Below, piece by piece: positions 48,243 to 54,900 of a stretch of DNA of 64,000 nt. The notes under the pieces were generated by a model. The model was not told the origin of the DNA, searched no databases, and saw nothing but the letters and a program-made list of their open reading frames with translations. Numbering within the stretch: position 1 is the stretch's first letter; every line of letters starts with the position of its first letter. The stretch lies in assembly GCF_000737575.1 (NCBI RefSeq), contig NZ_CP006270.1:499163-563162 (forward strand), written 5' to 3'. Position numbers and translations under genes: made by a program. This DNA comes from Synechococcus sp. KORDI-49. Its GTDB lineage: Bacteria > Cyanobacteriota > Cyanobacteriia > PCC-6307 > Cyanobiaceae.

Positions 48243-49063
48243 CGCCCATGGCCCACGCCGTGATCTCATGCCTCCACGCCAACCTGGCAGCCGTTGAGGC
48301 TGTGCTGGAGGACATCGATCGGCAGGGAATTGAAACGATCACCTGCCTTGGAGATCTGGTGGGTTACGGCCCCCAACCGAATGAAGTGGTGCAGCTCGTG
48401 AGGGAACGCGCCATCCCCACCTGCCAGGGCTGCTGGGATGAAGACATCATCGATGGCCTTAATGCCTGCGAATGCAGCTACCCCTCGCAACTGGCGGAAC
48501 GGCGAGGCCACCGGGCGCATCACTGGACCGCTGAACAGATGACGGACGAGAACAAAGCCTTCCTGGCCAGCCTTCCGATGACCCTGAGGCGCGACCGGCT
48601 GCTGTTCGTTCACGGCAGCCCGAACAGTCAGCACGAATATCTGCTGCCAGACATGAGTGCTTTTGCGGCGCTGGAGCGGGTCGAAACCGCCGGAGCGGAC
48701 ACGCTGTTCTGCGGCCATACCCACCAGCCCTATGTGCGCGAACTGAGTGGTGGATCGATCCGGGTGACCGTGGAACAGGCCGGCAGCGAGGGGGCCACGG
48801 AACAGGAACTGACCCTGCCGATGCGCCGCATCGTCAACGCGGGATCCGTGGGTGAGCCCCGCCATGGCGACACCAAGGCGACGTATGTGATCCACAACGA
48901 CACCAGTGGTGAGGTGACGATCCGTGAGGTGGAGTACGACGTGGCGAAAACCTGTCAGGCCATCGTCGATGCCGGCCTGCCTGAGGTGTTCGCCTGGCGG
49001 CTGAGCCATGGTTTCGAATATGCCGAGCGGGCCGACGACGCCAGCCACGTGTGTGAGCGCTGA
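48239..49063 (+). CDS. Metallophosphoesterase-family protein with Cys-substituted metal ligands
   Basis: 274 residues on the YfcE/DR1281-like fold. The usual metal-binding DxH is SCLHANLAAVEAVL (Asp replaced by Cys) and the GNHD box is QGCWDEDIIDGL (Asn to Cys, His to Trp). The other motifs, CLGDLVGYGPQPNEVV, LFVHGSPNS and CGHTHQPYV, are normal. The replacement by two cysteines suggests a changed metal or a binding rather than catalytic role. The ATG at 48239 overlaps the CobW-like stop; a second ATG is nine bases on. The next gene overlaps it by one base. Confidence 0.82.
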   Translation: MTPMAHAVISCLHANLAAVEAVLEDIDRQGIETITCLGDLVGYGPQPNEVVQLVRERAIPTCQGCWDEDIIDGLNACECSYPSQLAERRGHRAHHWTAEQMTDENKAFLASLPMTLRRDRLLFVHGSPNSQHEYLLPDMSAFAALERVETAGADTLFCGHTHQPYVRELSGGSIRVTVEQAGSEGATEQELTLPMRRIVNAGSVGEPRHGDTKATYVIHNDTSGEVTIREVEYDVAKTCQAIVDAGLPEVFAWRLSHGFEYAERADDASHVCER

Positions 49064-49767
49064 TGGAACGCTGGGCTCTGGTCAGTGGACTGCGCGGTGA
49101 TCTGGATCTCTATGAGCGGATTCAACGCGACCTCTCAACGCAACGGGGCGTCGAAAGTCTGTTCGTGCTGGGGGATCTGATCGGCCCTGAGCGCAACTGC
49201 GATGCCTTGCTGGAGCGATTGCGCCAGCCCAAACGCGGTGATCTCAAGCCCGACTGCATCTATGGATGGTGGGAGGAGCAGCTGCTGGCCGAACGGGGAT
49301 ACCGCGGTGATCAGAACGCACAGGTGCTGCGCCGGGAGCATGGCGACGATGCCGTCGACGCACTGCTCAAAGCTGTTGATGAACGCCATCTCCCGTGGCT
49401 TGCCTCCCTGCAGTTCGGCTTCATCGAACTGGATTGCGCCCTGATCCATGGCAGCTCCGCCGACATCGGCGATCGGCTGACAAGCGAAACGTCGCCTCTC
49501 ATCCTTCTGGATCGCCTCACCCGGCTGGATGTGAACCGCCTGTTCACCGCCCGCAGCGGTCAACAGTTCCGCCTGGAACTGACCGGTGGTGCCATTCAAT
49601 CGCATGTGAAAGACACAGCCGGCGAACAGCAGCAGGAACAGGCCGTTCCCAAACGCAGCGTGATCGGCATCGGCCAGGGAGCCGCCTTCTCGCTGTACGA
49701 CCCCGCCACGGATCGACTCGACTTCATGAGAGCTGGAGACCCCTGCGTGACCCCGCGCCGGACTTGA
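49063..49767 (+). CDS. Degenerate metallophosphoesterase-fold protein (likely non-catalytic)
   Basis: 234 residues aligned along the same fold as the preceding gene (MERWALVSGLRGDLDLYERI, LFVLGDLIGPERNCDALLERL, LIHGSSADIG). Only the GDLIG box and an HGS box remain; DxH has become GLR, GNHD has become GWWEE and the GHTH box is gone. It is therefore probably a partner subunit of the upstream protein that arose by duplication. It starts at the base where its neighbour ends, consistent with tight coupling and stoichiometric synthesis. Confidence 0.65.
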   Translation: MERWALVSGLRGDLDLYERIQRDLSTQRGVESLFVLGDLIGPERNCDALLERLRQPKRGDLKPDCIYGWWEEQLLAERGYRGDQNAQVLRREHGDDAVDALLKAVDERHLPWLASLQFGFIELDCALIHGSSADIGDRLTSETSPLILLDRLTRLDVNRLFTARSGQQFRLELTGGAIQSHVKDTAGEQQQEQAVPKRSVIGIGQGAAFSLYDPATDRLDFMRAGDPCVTPRRT

Positions 49768-49852
49768 TGCGCAGATGAAGATCCCCGAAGCCTTCAACCC
49801 CCAGGTGCCGGAACAGATCCGGCAGGATCGACACATAGATGTCCGCCGAACA

Positions 49853-50092
49853 ATGCGAGGGTCTGCCATCAACGCCGTTCTGACGGTGCCGACAGCTCTT
49901 TCACTTCTGTTCATCGCGCCGTTGCTGACCATCGGCCCGGCTCACGGCCACGGCAAAGGGATCTACGAAAGCCGGAGCGAGGCTAAGAAGCGCGCTGAAG
50001 AGATCGGCTGCTCCACGGTTCATCAGAACAACGGGAAGTGGATGCCCTGCGCGGATGAGCAGGAACTGCACCGGCAGTTGCGAAAGCACTAA
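49853..50092 (+). CDS. Small secreted DUF3721 protein
   Basis: The ATG at 49853 gives 79 residues: a signal peptide (MRGSAINAVLTVPTALSLLF, cleavage near AHG), then GHGKGIYESRSEAKKRAEEIGCSTVHQNNGKWMPCADEQELHRQ, the DUF3721 pattern. Two cysteines (GCS, PCAD) and several histidines stand in the mature part, suiting metal or disulfide binding. A longer start at 49775 is open. The stop overlaps the next gene. Members of this family are typical of marine picocyanobacteria; their role is unknown. Confidence 0.7.
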   Translation: MRGSAINAVLTVPTALSLLFIAPLLTIGPAHGHGKGIYESRSEAKKRAEEIGCSTVHQNNGKWMPCADEQELHRQLRKH

Positions 50093-50367
50093 TGGATCAC
50101 CGCAACACCTCCCGCCAGCGTCAGGCCCGCCGACTGCACCGGTGGGTCGTACCGATCGCCGCAGCTCCACTGCTGCTGACAGCGGCGACCGGTTCGCTCT
50201 ACAGCCTTCTGCTGGAGATGAACATCGATGCCTTCTGGTTGCTCAAGATTCACACCGGAAACTTCGGCCCCTTGAATCTGCAGCCGGTCTACCCGGTGCT
50301 GCTCGGTGCCCTCACCATCATCGTGACCGGATCAGGTCTGCTGATGCTGCTCAGGCCTGCACGCTGA
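50092..50367 (+). CDS. Small PepSY-associated-like membrane protein
   Basis: 91 residues from an ATG overlapping the preceding stop (TAATG). A basic N-terminus (RQRQARRLHRWVVPIAAAP) leads into two transmembrane helices, about 20-42 and 68-87, with SLLLEMNIDAFWLLKIHTGNFG between. The RxLHRW and LKxHTG arrangement recalls the helix pairs of PepSY-associated membrane proteins, often linked to iron or other metal uptake, but no periplasmic PepSY domain is present. Its 3' end overlaps the convergent gene by 17 bases. Confidence 0.55.
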   Translation: MDHRNTSRQRQARRLHRWVVPIAAAPLLLTAATGSLYSLLLEMNIDAFWLLKIHTGNFGPLNLQPVYPVLLGALTIIVTGSGLLMLLRPAR

Positions 50368-50665
50368 AATCCAGCACCAGATCCCCCACGTCATCCCGGC
50401 TGATCACAAAACCGAAGCCATCGACACGGCCTCTCCACTCACCGGCATCGCTGTCTCCCTCCAGTCCCGTCGACTCTTCCACGGTGTGTCCGAAGAGAAC
50501 GGCAAAACAATGGGCCGCCACCTGGGCCGCCTGATCGGCATCCATGTCGTCGAGTTCATGGGCCTCCAACGGACCACCCTCCAGCAGCTCGGAGTCGATC
50601 ACATTGCCTCTGCCGAGATCGGCCACCAGGGCCTGAAGCCCGTCTGGAGCCGTGATGTCACCCAT
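50351..50665 (-). CDS. Acidic protein, unknown
   Basis: 104 residues from the ATG at 50665 (MGDITAPDGLQALVADLGRG). The chain is acidic and shows helix-strand patterns such as ADQAAQVAAHCFAVLFGHTVEE and GRVDGFGFVISRDDVGDLVLDF. I do not recognise a family. It could be a small soluble enzyme partner. It lies between the PepSY-like gene (convergent) and rsmE, which ends 24 bases upstream on the same strand. Confidence 0.5.
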   Translation of the reverse strand: MGDITAPDGLQALVADLGRGNVIDSELLEGGPLEAHELDDMDADQAAQVAAHCFAVLFGHTVEESTGLEGDSDAGEWRGRVDGFGFVISRDDVGDLVLDFSVQA

Positions 50666-50689
50666 GGGTCGTCGTCGTCAACGCCTTCA

Positions 50690-51403
50690 TCATCCCCAAC
50701 CCAGGGCCAGCGCCGCCGTCAGAGCCGTGTCGACACTGAGTAAGCGCTCCCCGAGATGCACCGGCCGGGCGATCACCGCCTGGGCCAGATCCAGTTCAAA
50801 CGGCACGAAGCCTCCCTCGGGGCCGATCATCACCACCGCAGGCCCATCGGCCGCACTGCTCAGAGCCTGGGGCGATCCCATCTCGGCGATCAGGCAGGGA
50901 CGACCGGAGCAGATCTCCACCAAACGGTCCTCGACGAAGGGACGAAACAATCTGTGCTGGTGCACCCGGGGCGCGACGGTGTCGCAGGAGCGCTCCATCC
51001 CAGCCAGCAGAGCCTCCTCGACCTTGTCGCCTGCCAGCAGGGGGGACTGCCAGAAGCTTTTCTCCACCCGGGCACTGTTGATCAGATGCAGATCCGACAC
51101 CCCGAACTCCGCCACCGTGCGCAGAATCCGGCGCAGCATCTTCGGCCTTGGCAAGGCCAGAACGATCTCGAACCGATGGCGCCTCGGTGGTGGTTCGCGC
51201 GTCTGAACCGCAAGCTCGACCGTCGCAGCATCCATGGCCACCACCCGACCTGTGCCCAGAGCACCATCGCGGATGCCGACCCTGAGCGTGTCACCGAGGT
51301 TCGGTTTGAGGAGCTCAAGGATGTGAACCGCCCGCCGATCACGCAGCAGCACGGTGGTGTCATCCAGCCAGCAATCCTGGGGACCGAGGAGAATGACGTT
51401 CAC
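50690..51403 (-). CDS. rsmE: 16S rRNA (uracil(1498)-N(3))-methyltransferase
   Basis: SPOUT-fold methyltransferase that modifies U1498 in the decoding region. The 237-residue chain has an N-terminal PUA-like domain (HILELLKPNLGDTLRVGIRDG) and the knotted domain with LALPRPKMLRRILRTVAEFGV. MIGPEGGFVPFELDLAQA and LGERLLSVDTALTAALALG form the cofactor pocket. It runs on the minus strand between unknown genes. Confidence 0.93.
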   Translation of the reverse strand: MNVILLGPQDCWLDDTTVLLRDRRAVHILELLKPNLGDTLRVGIRDGALGTGRVVAMDAATVELAVQTREPPPRRHRFEIVLALPRPKMLRRILRTVAEFGVSDLHLINSARVEKSFWQSPLLAGDKVEEALLAGMERSCDTVAPRVHQHRLFRPFVEDRLVEICSGRPCLIAEMGSPQALSSAADGPAVVMIGPEGGFVPFELDLAQAVIARPVHLGERLLSVDTALTAALALGWG

Positions 51404-51433
51404 CGCCTCAGCACCCGGCGCAGCGACGACCGC

Positions 51434-51778
51434 TCAGCAGTGCTCGAAGATTCCGACCTGAGACGGCGGCACTCCACCGGCGACTCTGTTGGCGCAATAG
51501 GCCGCATCCGCCTCCTGCATGGCCTCCCGATCCTCCTGGAACCAGCAGCCGTACATCAGATTCAGGATGCGATCCACATCGAGCTCCCGCTCAGCCACGT
51601 CCTGCCACAACCGACGACTGAGTTCCTCATCCGCCAGCTGGAACTGAGCACGAGCCAGGTTGCGTGCAGAGGAGAAATAGAGATCCTGCTCGTGATCCCT
51701 GGTGCTCTGATAGCGCAGGAGTGTGGTCTGGATGGCCTGGAGAAATGCCACGGGCAGCGTTGCCTGTTTGTTCAGCAT
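51434..51778 (-). CDS. Small helical protein, unknown
   Basis: 114 residues from the ATG at 51778 (MLNKQATLPVAFLQAIQTTLLRYQ). The sequence is strongly helix-forming and acidic, with ARNLARAQFQLADEELSRRLWQDVAE and a Cys-containing tail (ADAAYCANRVAGG and EHC at the end). I do not recognise a family. It is placed 75 bases after the last HupE-like gene of the DUF3604 operon, so it could be the operon's final member. Confidence 0.5.
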   Translation of the reverse strand: MLNKQATLPVAFLQAIQTTLLRYQSTRDHEQDLYFSSARNLARAQFQLADEELSRRLWQDVAERELDVDRILNLMYGCWFQEDREAMQEADAAYCANRVAGGVPPSQVGIFEHC

Positions 51779-51852
51779 GAGTAGCGAGCGCTACCAGAGC
51801 AATCGGTATTAACGCTGGTTGAAGAGAAGATCGATCCGGCCACCGTTGCTGA

Positions 51853-52398
51853 TCACCCCCTGAACTGCAGGCCCAACGTGAGCAATCCCGCGGCAGCGAT
51901 CCAGCTGCCGACCACCCGCAGAGAGATGCGGACCCACTCGCGGTGGCTGACGGAGGTCTGCGCACTCACCAGGGCGGCGAGCACCGAAAGAGCACTGACA
52001 ACCCCGAGCAGATCAAGAGACAGTGGCCCCTCAAGGGCCATGGTGCTGCCATTGCCGAGGCCGAACAGCAGACCGCTGAGGGCGGACAGAACAGCAAGCC
52101 ATCGCGGCTGCATACGCCACTGCAGTGCCACCAGACATCCGATCGCCGTGAACCAGAGGATGCTGATCGTTTCGAGGGAATCCCCAAGGGCCAGCACCTG
52201 TCCCAGGCATCCTCCGAGCCACCAGCTCAGGGGCAGCACCAGCAGCAGCATGCGCCCCCCAGCCTGCCCCTGCTGACCTGACAGCAGCGACAGGCCCAGC
52301 ACCAGCAGCAGATCCGCCGGCGTGATCAACAGATGGGCGATGCCGTCATAGAACCCGCCGAAACCGGTTTCCATCAGGTGGGCGAACAAGGGCGACAT
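51853..52398 (-). CDS. HupE/UreJ-like membrane protein (third of operon)
   Basis: 181 residues with about six hydrophobic helices. The FGGFYDGIAHLLITPADLLLVLGLSLLSG opening resembles the HupE/UreJ metal-binding signature, with Asp18, His22 and Asp29 arranged around the first helices, though it lacks the full HPxxGxDH string. The rest is hydrophobic and Leu-rich. HupE/UreJ proteins are associated with uptake of nickel or cobalt, and here perhaps zinc. It follows the HupE gene by three bases and is co-transcribed. Confidence 0.65.
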   Translation of the reverse strand: MSPLFAHLMETGFGGFYDGIAHLLITPADLLLVLGLSLLSGQQGQAGGRMLLLVLPLSWWLGGCLGQVLALGDSLETISILWFTAIGCLVALQWRMQPRWLAVLSALSGLLFGLGNGSTMALEGPLSLDLLGVVSALSVLAALVSAQTSVSHREWVRISLRVVGSWIAAAGLLTLGLQFRG

Positions 52399-52401
52399 CG
52401 G

Positions 52402-52989
52402 TCAGATCTGAAGCAGAAACCAGACACCACTGATGGTGATCGCAGCGCCGATCAGCTGCACCAGTCGGCGGCCCACAGGCCATCGACGCAGCTCACCCAG
52501 CAGGATGCCCACCAGATGCAGCAGCCCTGTGGCGGCGACAAACGCCAGGCTGAACAACAGAGCATTGGCTCCATCCGGCAGTTCACGGCCGTGCGCATAA
52601 CCGTGGAACAAAGCGAACACCCCCACGAGGGCCAGCGCCACGCCAAGGGGAACACGCCGTTCCAGCGCCACCAGCAGCCCCAGCACCATGCCCGAGATCG
52701 CGATTCCAACTTCCACGCCGGGCAGAGGCAGTCCCAGCAATCCGATCAGACCACCGAGCGCCATCACCATCGGGAAAGCCACCGGCAGCAGCCAGATTGC
52801 CGGAGCGGCCAGCACCGCTCCCCAAAGGCCGACAGCAACCATCGCCACGACGTGATCGAGTCCGGTGACGGGATGCAGCAAGCCTGAGAGCAGGCTGCCG
52901 GCACCACCACTCTCCACATGCGCGCGGGCGGCGGGAGCGAGCGTGATCATCAAACCCAGCAGCAGGGCCATACGGCGGGTCATCGTCAA
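52402..52989 (-). CDS. HupE/UreJ family metal permease
   Basis: 195 residues, with a signal-like start (MTMTRRMALLLGLMITLAPAARAH) and six membrane helices. HPVTGLDHVVAMVAVGLWGA (His39, Asp45, His46) is the family metal site and FALFHGYAHG (His129, His133) the second. The family imports nickel or cobalt in relation to hydrogenase and urease. In this operon next to a DUF3604 protein and under a Zur-type palindrome, zinc is also plausible. The ATG overlaps the preceding HupE_2-like gene by four bases. Confidence 0.85.
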   Translation of the reverse strand: MTMTRRMALLLGLMITLAPAARAHVESGGAGSLLSGLLHPVTGLDHVVAMVAVGLWGAVLAAPAIWLLPVAFPMVMALGGLIGLLGLPLPGVEVGIAISGMVLGLLVALERRVPLGVALALVGVFALFHGYAHGRELPDGANALLFSLAFVAATGLLHLVGILLGELRRWPVGRRLVQLIGAAITISGVWFLLQI

Positions 52990-53999
52990 CCTCCTGGCAG
53001 AAACAACGCGGTGGTGTGCTCAAGGGTCCAGAAGGCCCCGGCAACCCCCACCGCATAACCGGGAAGGCGCACTGCCCACTGGGGCCAGTGAATCTCGAGT
53101 TGTCGAAAGGAGCGCTTCAGAGCAAGCACCAGAAACACGAAGACGTCCTGGCCGATCTCGATGCCGATGTTGAACAGCAGCAGCGCCAGCAGCAGCTCGC
53201 CGCGGGGCAAGCCCAGATCAGCGAGACCGCTTGCGTAGCCGAAGCCGTGGATCAGACCGAACCCGAACGCCACCACCCAGGGACGACGGATGGTGAAGCT
53301 GCTTTGCCCCCGCCAGGTGCGGACCACCTCAACACCCATGAACAGAATCGACAGGGCGATGGCCGCATTGAGAGGCGGCGCCGGGACACGCATCACCCCG
53401 ATCGCCGCCACCGACAACGTGACGCTGTTGGCGACCGTGAAGGCCGTGATTGTTTTGAACAACGTCCAGCCATCCCTGACGATCAGCAGCAACGCCAGCA
53501 CGAAGAGCAGGTGATCCACACCGAGCAGGATGTGCTCGATACCCAGGCGCAGATAGGTGATGGCACTGGTCTGTTGCGCATCGCTGCTGATCGCTCCGAT
53601 CAGCGCCTCCCCCTTCTCCGGTTGGATGAGGATGGTTTCCGGCCCTGATGAATCCAGGGACGTCACGCGCAGCAGCACCTCCGTGCCGACAGCGCGCAAT
53701 CCGTCAATGCTCACGAGCCGTCCCTGGAGAGACGTCTCACAGGAGAGTTGCGCTGTGTACACCAGGGCGCGACGCTCCAGCCGTGCATCCAGACTGCCCT
53801 CGGTGGCGCAATCGTCAGGGAATCGAGGAGCCAGAGGCAACCTTGCACCGCGCTGCAGGGGCAGTTTCCAGATCACGTCATACACCTGGGGAGCTGTTTC
53901 CTCGAGTTCGAGGTAGCCGGGCATCAACTCATGACCCAACACCACGCCGGGCCAGAGGAAGCCGAAGCAAAGCAGCAGGGGCCAGATTCGACGGATCAC
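52986..53999 (-). CDS. HupE/UreJ_2 family membrane protein with periplasmic N-domain
   Basis: 337 residues. A signal peptide is followed by HELMPGYLELEETAPQVYDVIWKLP and a soluble, probably periplasmic, beta-sandwich domain to about residue 145. The membrane part carries LRLGIEHILLGVDHLLFVLALLL (His156, Asp162, His163) and FGFGLIHGFGYASGLADLGLP (His251), the family metal sites. In the FTxAHS box the usual His is Asn191 (FTVANS). The ATG overlaps the parvulin stop by four bases. It is the biggest HupE-type protein of the operon. Confidence 0.85.
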   Translation of the reverse strand: MIRRIWPLLLCFGFLWPGVVLGHELMPGYLELEETAPQVYDVIWKLPLQRGARLPLAPRFPDDCATEGSLDARLERRALVYTAQLSCETSLQGRLVSIDGLRAVGTEVLLRVTSLDSSGPETILIQPEKGEALIGAISSDAQQTSAITYLRLGIEHILLGVDHLLFVLALLLIVRDGWTLFKTITAFTVANSVTLSVAAIGVMRVPAPPLNAAIALSILFMGVEVVRTWRGQSSFTIRRPWVVAFGFGLIHGFGYASGLADLGLPRGELLLALLLFNIGIEIGQDVFVFLVLALKRSFRQLEIHWPQWAVRLPGYAVGVAGAFWTLEHTTALFLPGG

Positions 54000-54853
54000 G
54001 GAGTCAACTCCGGTCGACGCACGCTGTAGCCGTTCAACAAGCGCTCATAGGCATCATCCTGGTATCGGCGAAGCTTGTCTTGAAACCAGTCGCGAGTGAC
54101 CTCTGCGCGGATGTCATCGAGCTCGGGAATCGCCCCCTTTGCAACAGACTCCACCCGAACCAGATGGCGACCGTAAGCCGATTCGATCGGCCCGGTCCAT
54201 CGCCCCTGGGCCTGACTGAGCAGTGCATCCGTGAAGGTGGAGCCGAACAACGCGACGAGATCCTTGCGTGAGAGGTCGGTCCAGTTATCGGCGAGATCGA
54301 TGGGGTCACCGAGGCCGTTGAGCTCCATCTCCTGGTCTTGATTGTTCAACAGCAGAAGCGCGGCCTGCGCATCGTCCGCAAGGGAATCACCGCGTTGTTG
54401 CGGATCAAAGAAGACATGGCGGAACGACACCACTGCATCGGTGCGGTATTGCTTGGAATTGGCGGTGAAGTAGGCCTCAAGCTCAGACTCTGCCGGCGCC
54501 TTGTTGGGGAACTGACTCTCATTCAGGAACTCCATCTTCTGTCGAAGACGCCTCCGGATGATTGTGTCGTTCTGATCAAGCCCGAGCTTCATCGCTTCGC
54601 GCACATAGACCTCGGTGCGGACTTCGTCATCGATCAGGGCCTGAAGCTCCTCCTTGGAGGGAGCACGCTGCCACGTGAGAGCGAATTGACTGACCATGCC
54701 CGACGCCTGATCGTCGGTGATCACAATCTCAGCAGCGATTGGTTGCTGAGATGGTCTCAACGCGGCATTGACGACAAACAGACTCGCTCCAATCAGTAGA
54801 AATTGAACAACAGGCTCCCGAAGCAAGGATCGCCATTGTTGAAACTTAGCCAT
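53996..54853 (-). CDS. Membrane-anchored parvulin-type peptidyl-prolyl isomerase (PpiC/SurA-like)
   Basis: The ATG at 54853 (MAKFQQWRSLLREPVVQFLL) gives 285 residues: one N-terminal transmembrane anchor, a SurA-N-like helical region (ALIDDEVRTEVYVREAMKLGL, about 60-110), then a PPIase-like region (FRHVFFDPQQRG and GPIESAYGRHLVRVES). The GPIESxxGxHLVRV segment is a parvulin hallmark. It would assist folding of an exported protein, perhaps the DUF3604 lipoprotein or the HupE_2 domain. The frame can also start at a GTG at 54877, which would add eight residues. The next gene overlaps by four bases. Confidence 0.82.
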   Translation of the reverse strand: MAKFQQWRSLLREPVVQFLLIGASLFVVNAALRPSQQPIAAEIVITDDQASGMVSQFALTWQRAPSKEELQALIDDEVRTEVYVREAMKLGLDQNDTIIRRRLRQKMEFLNESQFPNKAPAESELEAYFTANSKQYRTDAVVSFRHVFFDPQQRGDSLADDAQAALLLLNNQDQEMELNGLGDPIDLADNWTDLSRKDLVALFGSTFTDALLSQAQGRWTGPIESAYGRHLVRVESVAKGAIPELDDIRAEVTRDWFQDKLRRYQDDAYERLLNGYSVRRPELTP

Positions 54854-54900
54854 AGAAATATTCAGGGCGGAGATCACTCCCCGCCCACATCTACAAGCGA

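Noticed and set aside
51781-51794. GTAN8TAC sequence that fits the NtcA consensus
   Set aside because: It lies three bases from the start codon of the 51434-51778 gene, too close for the usual activator position, and is part of a simple palindrome; probably chance.
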